Notes: generated by a model not told the origin, from the letters alone. 49,358 nt of DNA from an uncultured Eubacteriales bacterium (GCA_934488615.1 CAKSSJ010000015.1:1-49358); one strand, 5' to 3'; positions 22,795 through 32,013 are shown, numbered from the stretch's first letter. Program-made: numbers and translations.

Positions 22795-23517
22795 ATGAAA
22801 TTAGCTGTTCAGCTCTATACTCTCAGAAATGATTATTCAAACGGTGAGGAATTCCTTAAAATCCTCGAAAAAGTAAAGGAAATCGGTTTTGACGGCGTTG
22901 AGTTCGCAGGCTATGCGGATCTTGAGCCCGAGGTTATCAAGGCAAAGCTCGACGAGCTCGGACTTGTTGCAGTAGGCTGTCATATGGGACTTGAGAACTA
23001 TGAGGGCGAAAAGCTCGAGGAGTCCATCAAGCTCGGCAAGGTGCTTGGCATGAAATATATGGGCGTCGGCGGTGCCGATCATTCGACAAAAGAGGATGTT
23101 GACAAACTTGTTGACGTTTTCTCAAATGCTAACGAGCGCGGTAAGGACGAGGGAATCAAGTTCTACTATCACAACCATACAGAGGAGTTTGAAAACGAGA
23201 TCGACGGCAAGCTCATCATGGACAGAATTGCCGACGGCGCATATCTCGAAATCGACACCTACTGGAGCTATTGCGGCGGAGCAGACAACTATAAATACAT
23301 AACAGAGCACAAGGATGACATCATTCTTCTTCACGTCAAGGACGGTATCGACAGACATCCGATGGCTCTCGGCGAGGGCGACAACGACCTTCCTGCTGTA
23401 TTCAAGGCAGCTAAGGACAGCGGCATTGAATGGCTCATTCTTGAGAATGACGAGCCAAAGCCGAACGGAATTGATGACATCACAAGAAGCATGGCATATT
23501 TCAAAGCCAATCTTTAA
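22795..23517 (+). CDS. Sugar phosphate isomerase/epimerase-like TIM barrel protein (first of pair)
   Basis: This 240-residue xylose-isomerase-like/AP-endonuclease-2 barrel starts MKLAVQLYTLRNDYS. Metal-site signatures are VGCHMGLENY, KFYYHNHTEEFE (catalytic His/Glu region), YLEIDTYWSYCGG, DIILLHVKDG and WLILENDEP. Family members isomerise, epimerise, dehydrate or cleave free and modified sugars or inositols using a divalent metal. The exact reaction is not readable. SD ACGGAGG. It is followed 17 bases later by a second barrel protein and then a Gfo/Idh oxidoreductase, so the three probably act on one carbohydrate. Confidence 0.9.
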   Translation: MKLAVQLYTLRNDYSNGEEFLKILEKVKEIGFDGVEFAGYADLEPEVIKAKLDELGLVAVGCHMGLENYEGEKLEESIKLGKVLGMKYMGVGGADHSTKEDVDKLVDVFSNANERGKDEGIKFYYHNHTEEFENEIDGKLIMDRIADGAYLEIDTYWSYCGGADNYKYITEHKDDIILLHVKDGIDRHPMALGEGDNDLPAVFKAAKDSGIEWLILENDEPKPNGIDDITRSMAYFKANL

Positions 23518-23534
23518 TATAAGGAGATAAAATT

Positions 23535-24500
23535 ATGAAATTAGGAGTTTTTACCTGCCTTTTGCAGAATCTTCCTCTTGAGGAAGCACTTAAATATTTC
23601 AAGTCGCTCGGCATTGAGATGATCGAGCTCGGCTGCGGCGGCTTCCCCGGAAATGCACACTGTGATCCTGAGACGCTTCTCAACGATGAGGACAAGTTCA
23701 ACGAGTTCGTTGCAACAATTAAAAAGTATGATATGGAGATCAGTGCACTGAGCTGTCACGGCAATCCCGTTCATCCCGATAAGGAAAAGGCTGCCGCATT
23801 CGACAAGACGATTCGTGACACGATTCTCCTTGCCGAGAAGCTCGGACTTCATCAGATCAACACATTCTCGGGCTGTCCGGGCGACTGCCCCGAGTCAAAG
23901 CACCCGAACTGGGTAGTATGCCCGTGGCCCGATGATTTCAGCGAGGTTCTCAAGTGGCAGTGGGAAGAAGTTCTTGTTCCCTATTGGAAAAATCTTGTTG
24001 CATTTGCAAAGGCTCACGGTGTCAATAAGATCGCTCTTGAGCTTCACCCGGGCTTCTGCGTTTACAACACGGAGAGCCTTCTCAAGCTTCGTGAAGCTGT
24101 AGGCCCCGAGATCGGCGCAAACTTTGATCCGAGCCACCTTATTTGGCAGGGCATGGATCCCGTTGCATGTATCCGCAAGCTCGGCGACGCAATCTTCCAT
24201 TTCCACGCAAAGGATACGAAGATCGACAAATACAATACTATGGTCAACGGTGTTCTTGATACAAAGCCGTATTCGGACGAAATCAACCGCTCATGGATTT
24301 TCCGCAGTGTAGGCTACGGCAACGACGAGCTTTATTGGAAGGATATTATCTCAAATCTTCGCCTTGTCGGCTATGACTATGCAATCAGCATTGAACATGA
24401 GGACAGCCTCATGAGCCAGAACGAAGGCTTGACAAAGGCGGTTCAGACGCTTAAGAATGCGCTTATTACGGAATCCACGACGGAGATGTGGTGGGCGTAA
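23535..24500 (+). CDS. Sugar phosphate isomerase/epimerase-like TIM barrel protein (second of pair)
   Basis: This 321-residue member of the same broad family is only distantly related to the first. Features: MKLGVFTCLLQNLPLEEALKY, EMIELGCGGFPGNAH, ISALSCHGNPVHPD, the metal Glu in KIALELHPGF, GANFDPSHLIWQG, the HFHAKDTKID ligand block and AISIEHEDSLM. The long form with SGCPGDCPESKHPNW (a Cys/Pro-rich loop) is typical of gut-bacterial enzymes placed beside Gfo/Idh oxidoreductases. SD AAGGAGAT. The stop is followed by a palindromic repeat before the oxidoreductase gene. Confidence 0.9.
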   Translation: MKLGVFTCLLQNLPLEEALKYFKSLGIEMIELGCGGFPGNAHCDPETLLNDEDKFNEFVATIKKYDMEISALSCHGNPVHPDKEKAAAFDKTIRDTILLAEKLGLHQINTFSGCPGDCPESKHPNWVVCPWPDDFSEVLKWQWEEVLVPYWKNLVAFAKAHGVNKIALELHPGFCVYNTESLLKLREAVGPEIGANFDPSHLIWQGMDPVACIRKLGDAIFHFHAKDTKIDKYNTMVNGVLDTKPYSDEINRSWIFRSVGYGNDELYWKDIISNLRLVGYDYAISIEHEDSLMSQNEGLTKAVQTLKNALITESTTEMWWA

Positions 24501-24529
24501 CCGATGTCGGAGTGGGTTCAAAATAAATA

Positions 24530-24592
24530 AATCCCCACCACCGCAAGCGGTCCCCCTCCCCTTGCTTCAAGGGGAGGCTTGGAAATTTTTGC
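24530..24592. repeat. Small palindromic interspersed repeat, copy A
   Basis: The element has two nested palindromes: ACCGC (24540-24544) with GCGGT (24547-24551), and CTCCCCTTG (24556-24564) with CAAGGGGAG (24568-24576). It lies between two co-directional genes of one operon. A related shorter hairpin in the opposite orientation is at 955-1000. This is the pattern of the non-coding MITE/REP-like repeats common in gut Clostridia. Confidence 0.6.
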
Positions 24593-24623
24593 AAAGACTT
24601 TCTTTAATTTAGGAGCAAAACAA

Positions 24624-25691
24624 ATGGTAAACGGAAAAATTGGCGGCGCAGTCATCGGCTGCGGCGGAATGGGCAGTTGGCACGCCGAAAAGATGTCAAA
24701 ATACATGAATGACCGCATGGAGCTTGTCGGAATTTACGACATTAACCCTGCAAAAAACAAGGAAGCCGAAGAAAAGGGCTGGCATGCTTTTTCCTCTCAG
24801 GAGGAGCTCCTTGCAGATGACAGAATTGATTTTGTCGTTGTTGCAACTCCGAATGACTTCCACCATGACATTGTTATTGCCGCACTCGAAGCAGGCAAGA
24901 ATGTCATGAGCGAAAAGCCTGTTACAATGTCGAGCGAAATGCTTGACGATATGATAAAGGCGAGCGAGAGAACGGGTAAATTTTTCACCGTTCATCAGAA
25001 CAGAAGATACGACCCCGACTATCTCACCGTTAAGCGTCTTTATGATGAGAACACGCTCGGCAAGATTTTCAGAATCGAATCTCGTGTAAGCGGCTCAAGA
25101 GGAATTCCCGGAGATTGGCGTCAGAAGAAGGCTCAGGGCGGCGGAATGATTCTCGATTGGGGTATTCACATTCTCGACCAGGCGCTCATGATGTTTGACG
25201 ATAAGGAGCTTGACTCGGTTTACTGTCAGGTAACTCACATCACAAACGATGAGGTTGACGACGGATTTATCGCAACACTCAATTACAAGGACGATTCGGC
25301 CTACGTTATCTCCGTCGGCACGAATAATTTTATCGACTATCCCCGCTGGCATGTTCAGGGCATCAACGGCTCGGCAATCTGCGAATGGGATCTCAGCGGC
25401 AAGGTTGTCATGGTTTCCGATTGGGAAAACAAGGATGCTGTTCCCGTCAGAACAGGCGTAGGTCTTACAAAGACAATGGCACCGAGAACCGACGATTCGA
25501 TCAAAACCTTCCCCCTCCCCTATGTTGAGGATAAGGGCTTCAGCGGCGAGCACACGCTCTATAACAACATCTGTGATGTTATTGAGGGTAAGGCAGAGCC
25601 AATCGTAACTCATGCTCAGCAGAGGCGACTTGTCAAGGTTGTTGAAGCTATGTTTGAATCAGCAGAGAAAAATGCTGTTGTAAAATTCTGA
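24624..25691 (+). CDS. Gfo/Idh/MocA family NAD(P)-dependent oxidoreductase
   Basis: The 355-residue protein has an N-terminal Rossmann domain with GGAVIGCGGMGSWHAEKM (GxGxxG), YDINPAKNKEAEE and VVVATPNDFHHDIVI. The family signature EKPVTMSSEMLDDMI contains the catalytic-Lys region, and the C-terminal domain has GGGMILDWGIHILDQALM with the conserved Asp and His. Such enzymes oxidise or reduce sugar or inositol hydroxyls. The ATG at 24624 follows TTAGGAGC; a longer frame from 24579 begins in the tail of the palindromic repeat and is rejected. With the two upstream barrels it may oxidise a sugar at C3 before isomerisation or elimination. Confidence 0.92.
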   Translation: MVNGKIGGAVIGCGGMGSWHAEKMSKYMNDRMELVGIYDINPAKNKEAEEKGWHAFSSQEELLADDRIDFVVVATPNDFHHDIVIAALEAGKNVMSEKPVTMSSEMLDDMIKASERTGKFFTVHQNRRYDPDYLTVKRLYDENTLGKIFRIESRVSGSRGIPGDWRQKKAQGGGMILDWGIHILDQALMMFDDKELDSVYCQVTHITNDEVDDGFIATLNYKDDSAYVISVGTNNFIDYPRWHVQGINGSAICEWDLSGKVVMVSDWENKDAVPVRTGVGLTKTMAPRTDDSIKTFPLPYVEDKGFSGEHTLYNNICDVIEGKAEPIVTHAQQRRLVKVVEAMFESAEKNAVVKF

Positions 25692-25716
25692 TAAGCTTTC
25701 GATCAAGTGCAAAACA

Positions 25717-25758
25717 AAAGCTATAATTCACTTTCGTGAATTATAGCTTTATTTTTTT
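25717..25758. terminator. Bidirectional terminator between Gfo/Idh and CotH genes
   Basis: A perfect 15-bp stem (AAAGCTATAATTCAC at 25717-25731, complement at 25736-25750) has a 4-base loop and T-rich sequence on both strands. The T run on the plus strand is the stronger. Confidence 0.93.
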
Positions 25759-25768
25759 CGCTCAAAAT

Positions 25769-28700
25769 TTATACAAAGTTCCAAATCGAGCTTGAGCCCG
25801 TTGTGATCTGAAGCGCGATCAACGCATCAAACGAATTAACGGAATTATCGCCGTTGATATCTCCTGCCGCCTTTTCCTCAGAATTCAGCTCCGTCAGGCC
25901 CACGGCATATCGCAAAATTATAAGAGAATCCTCAGCGTTGATTTTTCCGTTGGCATTGATATCGCCCTTGGTGCATCCGCCGCCGACATACACTTTTATT
26001 TCTTTTTTCAGTCCGTCGTTTGTAACTACCTGCACCCTTGCATAGCCCGCCTTAACAGCCTCGAAGCCGTTTGCGTAATCTGCAAGAACAGCGCTGTTGT
26101 TTAATGTGACTTTCATGCTGAAATCGGGCGGAACGATCGGATCAGCTATTGGTGATACGGCAAATATATCACCCTTATTCATTCTGATTTCATCGGGCAC
26201 ATTCAGCGTATAGCCGTAAACGGTATAGCTTATGCCGTTCTTTTCCGCATACTTCTGCGCCGCGGAATTTGCATAACATCTTATCGTTCCCTTGAAGCCG
26301 TCGAACGCGCCGTCGGCAACGGCGGTCACCGTATACGGAACATCAATTGTGCCCTTTTTAGCGCGGCACTCCGTGAGCATTCCGTCAACAATAACGAGCT
26401 TTTCGGTTTTCTGAATACTGATCGTTCTTCCTGAATATTTTGAATCAACATACAGCTTGAAGCTCTTGTTTGAGTCCATCTTCACGTTATACTGCCAAAC
26501 CTTATAGCCGTTCTTTATGACCGACTTCAGCGAGATGCTCTGACTGCCTGAAACAAGCTTAACCGCTTTTATATCCTGCGATGTCGCAACATAAATTTCA
26601 GCTTCGTCGTCTGCCGTTACGGTCGGATATTGGAGTGCAAGCTGTTGTGTCGGCGTTGTCTTTTCACCTACATAAACCTGCACGGTTTTGTAGAAATGCG
26701 CTTCCTCATCCGAATAGTAGGTCAAATCAATCTGCTTAGCACCCGATGATGTGAAGTTTATCTCAACGCTCGCCTTTCCGCTTTCGGGTATTATCGGGAA
26801 CTCTATACCGTCGCAGGTTGCCGTGATCATTTCGACTCGGCTGCTGACCGTTAAATCAATAACCGCTGTATCATCAACGGACGGCAAATGCTTTTCATAT
26901 CTTATTTTCTTAACCATGCCACTGCAATTTTCAATCTGCTTTGCAGTATCAAACTTATATAGCTCTCCTTGAAGAACATGGTTATAATATGCACCGACCT
27001 CAACGGACGAATTGCCGAGATAGTACGGGATTGTCATAATGTTATATCCTGCAATATTCTTCACCGCGATACAATACTCTCGATTTTCAACGGGAATCGT
27101 TGTCACGCTTCCGCCGTTAAAAAATCTGATTTTGTTCGGCTTGCCTTTTGCGATAACAACAACACTGTTTTTCTTGCCCGTCCGACCGATACGGTCAATA
27201 TAGCATCCGAGGATCGGCGTATCGCTTTTCTCTGAAATGCCGTCGATCTTCTTCATTATCCGTTCAAGCATTGAAGCATTTTTGACCTTGAGCTTTGCGG
27301 AATCGCTGAGCGCGTCATATTCCTGCTTTGCTTCAAAAATAATTTCAAGGTTATTCTCTATGTTGCTCTGCGGAAGTCTTTCAATAAGCGCTTCGACCTT
27401 TTCGGCATCTTCGCCCGCCGTTATATCAACCCTGTAATCGACCTTCACTCCGCGATATCTGAGCGAAATATATGTTTTGCCGATTTTGTCCGTTATTCTG
27501 TTATAAACAAGGCTCTGCTCACCAATACAGTCCTCAACATAGCTGAGAACCGCTTCGGGCAAAACGATTTTTTCGGTTTTATCGGAATAAACCGCCGTAA
27601 CCTCGGCGCCGCTAAGGTCGATTTTATCCCCTGCGGAATATTCTGTTTTGCTCGGCGCCTTTGTCAGCTTAAGACTTACAGGCTCAGAATAGGTCGTAAC
27701 CGTAGACATTCCGAGAAAGTTGCCGTCTTTATCATAGCTCATAGCGCTGACAACACTGCCTGCAGGAAGCGTTCCGATATTCAGCGTATACAGCTTCTTA
27801 TATGCTACAGCTGCCGTTTCCGTTCCGTTCACGAGCACCTTGCAATTTGCGACATTTGAATCGTTCATGCTGATTGCAAGACGCGATCCGTTCAGCTCAA
27901 GCGTTGTGCTACCGGAATTATTGAGCGCCGTTCCGTTTACCGAAGCATAGAAAGTTTCAAAATTTACCGCTCGATTGTCTATCCAATCAATTCGGCGGCT
28001 GAGCCACAGTCTGAAATGCTCAATATCGGTTTCAAAATCGGGATTGCCGCCCCAGAGCATATCATTCTTGACCGCAGAATCATATATTTTTTCATAAACC
28101 TTGTCAATATCACCGTCCGGCTTAAGCATATCCGCAATTGCCGTATAGCGGTATTCTCTGTAGGTATCATATACGATTTTCAGGAACGCAGGATCTTTCA
28201 GCATTCCCATGATGTAGCCTCTTGTGAAACACGTCCACTTGTTATGTGCATATACATTGGAGGAATTGTCAGTGCTCATATCCATATCCCAAACGGGACC
28301 AAACACAAGCTTTCCGCCAACATCCTTATACATATATGTGCTGTCGCAGAAGAAATCCTGGTTCTGAATAATTTCATTTAACAAAAAGCCCTTTGCAAAG
28401 GATTCGGCATCTGCAAGCTCGGAATATCTCACCCTTTTTCCGTTATATTCCGCACAGAAATCCGCAGCCTGAGCCGCCTGCTCAAAAGCAGAATAATAGG
28501 CTTGTATTTCACTTAACATGCCCTTTCCTATGCCCTCGGGCTTGCTTATGCAAACTCCGTAGCCGCTTCCCGAAATAAATCCGGGGTTCTCGGAACCGAA
28601 GCATTCAAGAAGATAGCCGCCGTTTGCATCGGGCAGATTATAATAATCCGAAACTTTGTACGTCTTTCCTTTATATGTAACCGAGCCGTCGGTCACCCAG

Positions 28701-29581
28701 TCCATGTTCGCCTCCATCAGCTCGGCAAGCTCGTCTCTCTCGTCCTTGCTCATGGATTTTTTGTTTGCCTTATAAATCGCCTTTGCCGCTTCATCGGCAA
28801 TATCGTCCCAATCGGTGATATCAACACGGGTACTGCCGATACGAACATGCTCGCAAAGAAGATAGTTGCCGACAGTCTTTCCGTTGAGAACCACATCGAC
28901 CCATTGAGAGCTCATAGCGTCAAGTCCCATGTCCTCCGCAAGGTCATATATCAGCTTGTTTCTCGAAAGACTTTTGTCATAAGGATTGGAAAGCAAAACC
29001 CAATGCTTGTTCTTTCCCATTCCGAGAAGATCCGATTTTGTATCAAGCTTCAATTTATACGGTTTTTTATCAGCCATCCATGTTGAATTGCCTCTGCCTT
29101 TTATCTCAACTTCACCGTCGTAAAGAACAGACTCATCGCTGAATTTGTCATTGCCCTGCAAGGTCATATGCGCCTTTAACACCTTGCTCTTTTGGTTCAG
29201 AGGTTCTCTGTCCTCGGTCTCAATGTAGACAACAGGGAGCTTGCTGACAAGCATGTTTACAGAGCCGAACAGCTCGCCGTCTCCGCTATAAACCTCGGCA
29301 GTCAGCATTGATTCAATATCCGCCTCAACAGGGGTGTAGCTGTCCCCCGTAACGTCCAACTGCTTCTTATCAATATACCATTTGTAAAGAAAATCCGTTC
29401 CGTCCAGGTTCGTCTTTACGCTTATGGGCACACCGACCTGAGCGTATCCCGCGCTGAAATACACTTTGCCGTCATTTTTTGAATATGTATTCTCGGTTTT
29501 GTACGATGCCGACGCAACCGCATTCGGTATAATGCCGACCGTCAAAACTATTGCAAGCAAAATTGAGAAAATCCTTTTCAT
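25769..29581 (-). CDS. Large secreted CotH-kinase protein with LRR-like segment and C-terminal dockerin
   Basis: This 1270-residue secreted protein begins with the signal peptide MKRIFSILLAIVLTVGIIPNAVASA. The order is: an Ig-like start; a CotH kinase domain (about residues 120-560) with IKGRGNSTWMADKKPYKLKL, GGYLLECFGSE and the metal motif FGPVWDMDMSTDNSS (about 425); a bacterial Ig-like segment; a helical segment (about 740-800); further beta domains; one BspA-type LRR unit (TVTAVADGAFDGFKGT); and a type I dockerin at about 1204-1270. The dockerin has two calcium loops, GDINANGKINAED and GDINGDNSVNSFD. CotH domains phosphorylate proteins in spore coats; dockerins bind cohesins, usually in cellulosomes. 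The ATG at 29581 follows GAGGAGAT. Confidence 0.92.
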   Translation of the reverse strand: MKRIFSILLAIVLTVGIIPNAVASASYKTENTYSKNDGKVYFSAGYAQVGVPISVKTNLDGTDFLYKWYIDKKQLDVTGDSYTPVEADIESMLTAEVYSGDGELFGSVNMLVSKLPVVYIETEDREPLNQKSKVLKAHMTLQGNDKFSDESVLYDGEVEIKGRGNSTWMADKKPYKLKLDTKSDLLGMGKNKHWVLLSNPYDKSLSRNKLIYDLAEDMGLDAMSSQWVDVVLNGKTVGNYLLCEHVRIGSTRVDITDWDDIADEAAKAIYKANKKSMSKDERDELAELMEANMDWVTDGSVTYKGKTYKVSDYYNLPDANGGYLLECFGSENPGFISGSGYGVCISKPEGIGKGMLSEIQAYYSAFEQAAQAADFCAEYNGKRVRYSELADAESFAKGFLLNEIIQNQDFFCDSTYMYKDVGGKLVFGPVWDMDMSTDNSSNVYAHNKWTCFTRGYIMGMLKDPAFLKIVYDTYREYRYTAIADMLKPDGDIDKVYEKIYDSAVKNDMLWGGNPDFETDIEHFRLWLSRRIDWIDNRAVNFETFYASVNGTALNNSGSTTLELNGSRLAISMNDSNVANCKVLVNGTETAAVAYKKLYTLNIGTLPAGSVVSAMSYDKDGNFLGMSTVTTYSEPVSLKLTKAPSKTEYSAGDKIDLSGAEVTAVYSDKTEKIVLPEAVLSYVEDCIGEQSLVYNRITDKIGKTYISLRYRGVKVDYRVDITAGEDAEKVEALIERLPQSNIENNLEIIFEAKQEYDALSDSAKLKVKNASMLERIMKKIDGISEKSDTPILGCYIDRIGRTGKKNSVVVIAKGKPNKIRFFNGGSVTTIPVENREYCIAVKNIAGYNIMTIPYYLGNSSVEVGAYYNHVLQGELYKFDTAKQIENCSGMVKKIRYEKHLPSVDDTAVIDLTVSSRVEMITATCDGIEFPIIPESGKASVEINFTSSGAKQIDLTYYSDEEAHFYKTVQVYVGEKTTPTQQLALQYPTVTADDEAEIYVATSQDIKAVKLVSGSQSISLKSVIKNGYKVWQYNVKMDSNKSFKLYVDSKYSGRTISIQKTEKLVIVDGMLTECRAKKGTIDVPYTVTAVADGAFDGFKGTIRCYANSAAQKYAEKNGISYTVYGYTLNVPDEIRMNKGDIFAVSPIADPIVPPDFSMKVTLNNSAVLADYANGFEAVKAGYARVQVVTNDGLKKEIKVYVGGGCTKGDINANGKINAEDSLIILRYAVGLTELNSEEKAAGDINGDNSVNSFDALIALQITTGSSSIWNFV

Positions 29582-29648
29582 CAGTTCAATCTCCTCTTGT
29601 ATTTTTAAAGGCAATTTATATATATTATATCAAAAATAAAAAAGAAAA

Positions 29649-30224
29649 TCAATCTATCTTAGGGCTTACGGTTATGATTCTTCTTTCGGTTGCTATAATA
29701 TCTGCCGAAACATCATGCTCTTCCGTCGGTATTTCGCCGCACTTCATCAAAAGCATTTCGGGGCATATTATTATTTTATTCGAAGATACTTCTTCGCAGA
29801 ATCTGTCATAATATCCGCCACCCCTGCCGAGACGGTTCCCTTTTTCGTCAGCGGCAAGACACGGCATAACAATAAGGTCAATACCGCTTTTTTCGACGCT
29901 CGTACAGCCCTCGGCAGGCTCAAGAATTCCAAATTTTCCGCATTTAAGCTCAGATATATTTTTAATTTCAACCGCTTCCATTTTGCCGTCGCCCGTTATT
30001 TTCGGAACGCAAAGCCGCTTGCCGTTTTGCAAAGCGGCGGCAATAAGCGGCGCCGTGTCCGCTTCTCTCTCCATCGAAACAAAAACAAATACTGTTTCCG
30101 CCCGCTTCCATTCATAAGTTTCGGAAACGAGAGAATATATTTTTTTGCCCCAGCCTGAAAACTTTTCGGGAGGTGTGCCGTTAATTATCTCCCTGCATTT
30201 TTTACGCAGTTCAGCTTTATTCAT
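29649..30224 (-). CDS. fau: 5-formyltetrahydrofolate cyclo-ligase
   Basis: This 191-residue enzyme converts 5-formyl-THF to 5,10-methenyl-THF with ATP. The start MNKAELRKKCREII, then FVFVSMEREADT, GKRLCVPKI, the folate-binding EPAEG stretch, DLIVMPCLAAD and the diagnostic RLGRGGGYYDRF loop are all present. Length is typical. The SD AAAGGAGGT is a full match to the anti-SD, spaced for the ATG at 30224. It recycles a storage folate, matching the folate uptake gene folT elsewhere in the window. It sits alone between the CotH gene and yoaK-like gene. Confidence 0.96.
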   Translation of the reverse strand: MNKAELRKKCREIINGTPPEKFSGWGKKIYSLVSETYEWKRAETVFVFVSMEREADTAPLIAAALQNGKRLCVPKITGDGKMEAVEIKNISELKCGKFGILEPAEGCTSVEKSGIDLIVMPCLAADEKGNRLGRGGGYYDRFCEEVSSNKIIICPEMLLMKCGEIPTEEHDVSADIIATERRIITVSPKID

Positions 30225-30273
30225 TGCAATACCTCCTTTGAAAAAATTATAACATCGGTGTCAATATATAGAC

Positions 30274-30303
30274 AAAGGACAGAAGCCGAAGCCCCTGTCC
30301 TTT
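30274..30303 (-). terminator. Probable terminator after the YoaK-like gene
   Basis: AAAGGACAG (30274-30282) pairs with CTGTCCTTT (30295-30303). The T run on the minus strand is short (TTTGTCTAT), so efficiency is uncertain. Confidence 0.65.
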
Positions 30304-30317
30304 ACTTTAGGTAATAT

Positions 30318-30995
30318 TTATTCTTTTTCCGGTACAAACATCATACCGAAGCTTATTGACAGCAGGACGCAGCAAATCCAAATTGATTTGTCGCCTGCAA
30401 TCTTTGTTACAAAACTTCCGATTCCCGCACCAACAGCGAAAACCAAAATAACAGAGAAATACGTCAGCGCTTTTTTGAGCACCTCTTTATCGTGCGTGTG
30501 ATAATATACGCACAGCGCCTCGGTACCGCTTCTCATATTTCCGATACACATTGTACTTGCGTAAGCATGACCTCTTACCTTATGAAAGGTCTGAACCTGC
30601 AAGGCGCACACATACGAAACAAGCGCATTTGCAAGATAATCGACCCGATGAGGAAGAAATCCGACAACGAACAGCAGAATAATCTCCGAAAAAAGTATTA
30701 TCTGCCGCCAATGTATTTTTTCGTAATGCTTAAAATGCATGTGCACGACCTCGGCGGTTGCAATGCCAAGTATAAACGAAACAACGGGAATGAGATATTT
30801 AAAAATCCTGCTCGCGTCGCCGTCAAACATCGCCGAGCTCATCAGCACAATGTTGCCTGTCTGTGCATTGGCAAATACGCCGCCGCGCGATATATATGTA
30901 TATGCGTCCTGAAATCCGCCCGAAAGTATGATAAACAGCGCCGTGCGGAAATGGTCGGACATCTGACCGTGGAAATGCTTATTATAACCCTTCAT
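30318..30995 (-). CDS. YoaK family (DUF1275) membrane protein
   Basis: The 225-residue protein has six hydrophobic segments. The DUF1275 signature is clear: ALFIILSGGFQDAYTYISRGGVFANAQTGNIVLM, then LVSYVCALQVQTFHKVRG and TMCIGNMRSGTEAL. Function is unknown; members may be small transport-like proteins. The SD before the ATG is weak. It is divergent from the LysR regulator gene across 130 bases, a common regulator-target arrangement, so the LysR protein may control it. Confidence 0.9.
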   Translation of the reverse strand: MKGYNKHFHGQMSDHFRTALFIILSGGFQDAYTYISRGGVFANAQTGNIVLMSSAMFDGDASRIFKYLIPVVSFILGIATAEVVHMHFKHYEKIHWRQIILFSEIILLFVVGFLPHRVDYLANALVSYVCALQVQTFHKVRGHAYASTMCIGNMRSGTEALCVYYHTHDKEVLKKALTYFSVILVFAVGAGIGSFVTKIAGDKSIWICCVLLSISFGMMFVPEKE

Positions 30996-31026
30996 CTATT
31001 ACACAACCTTTGTTTAACAGATAATC

Positions 31027-31055
31027 TTGACTTTCCGAAACAGCTATATTATAAT
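31027..31055 (+). promoter_or_regulatory. Promoter of the LysR regulator gene
   Basis: TTGACT (31027-31032) and TATAAT (31050-31055) are 17 bases apart. Minus-strand -10-like bases overlap, as expected for a shared divergent control region. Confidence 0.75.
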
Positions 31056-31125
31056 GCAATGGAATCCATACTAAAAATCTATATTTAATATATCGGTTAT
31101 ATCAATTTGACATGGAGATGTGCTT

Positions 31126-32013
31126 ATGTATATCAGCTATGACTATTACAGGATTTTTTATTATGTTGCGAAATACGGCAACATCACTCAGGCGGCAAAG
31201 CTTTTATTAAATAATCAGCCGAACCTCACACGTTCAATAAAAAATCTCGAAAGCGAGCTCGGCTGTCCGCTGTTTCTGAGAAGTCACAGCGGCATGAAGC
31301 TGACGCCCGAGGGGGAGCGGCTTTACAGCCATATCCGTATTGCTTTTGAGCACATCGAAGCAGGCGAAGCCGAGCTGACCGAAAGCCGAAGCATGCAAAC
31401 GGGAACGGTCTATGTAGCCGCCAGTGAGGTCGCACTGCACTGTCTGCTTCTGCCCGTTCTGAAAAAATACCGTATGCTTTACCCCGGAATACATATTAAA
31501 ATCAGCAACCATTCTACTCCGCAAGCCGTTGCGGCGCTGAGAGACGGAACTGCCGATATTGCCATTGTCACAACTCCGACTGTTCGCTCGGCATCTCTTG
31601 CCGAGACAGCCATTAAGCCCGTCAACGAGGTTGCCGTGTGCTCAAAATCATTTTCGGCTCTTATCGGCAGAAAGGTCGCGCTATCCGAGCTTCTTGATTA
31701 TCCGCTTATCTCACTCGGCACAAACACAAAATCCTTTGAGTTCTATTCCAAGCTTTTCACGGCCCACGGCTTGCCCTTTCAGCCGGACATTGAAGCCTTC
31801 ACCGCTGACCAGATCCTGCCAATGGTAGAATCGGATCTCGGAATAGGCTTTGTTCCCGAAGAATTTTTGCAGGAGAAAAACAACGTTTGCATAATCGACC
31901 TGAAAGAAAAAATCCCCGAGCGAAGCATTGTCCTCATAAAAAGAAAGGATCAGCCTCTCAGCATGGCTTCAAAAGAGCTCGAGCGAATGATCCTTGAGCA
32001 AAGAAAGATATAA
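31126..32013 (+). CDS. LysR family transcriptional regulator
   Basis: This 295-residue regulator has the N-terminal winged HTH (YYRIFYYVAKYGNITQAAKLL then NNQPNLTRSIKNLESELGCPLF, residues 5-48) and a two-lobed substrate-binding domain from about residue 90 (GTVYVAASEVALHCLLLPVL, DIAIVTTPT, LGIGFVPEEFL). It is a DNA-binding activator or repressor responding to a small ligand that cannot be inferred. The ATG at 31126 is preferred; a GTG two codons upstream overlaps the SD GGAG. Its divergent partner is the YoaK-like gene. Confidence 0.93.
   Translation: MYISYDYYRIFYYVAKYGNITQAAKLLLNNQPNLTRSIKNLESELGCPLFLRSHSGMKLTPEGERLYSHIRIAFEHIEAGEAELTESRSMQTGTVYVAASEVALHCLLLPVLKKYRMLYPGIHIKISNHSTPQAVAALRDGTADIAIVTTPTVRSASLAETAIKPVNEVAVCSKSFSALIGRKVALSELLDYPLISLGTNTKSFEFYSKLFTAHGLPFQPDIEAFTADQILPMVESDLGIGFVPEEFLQEKNNVCIIDLKEKIPERSIVLIKRKDQPLSMASKELERMILEQRKI

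Noticed and set aside
24579..24623. Upstream start for the Gfo/Idh gene at 24579
   Set aside because: The extra residues are encoded by the tail of the palindromic repeat, and the SD TTAGGAGC directs the ATG at 24624.
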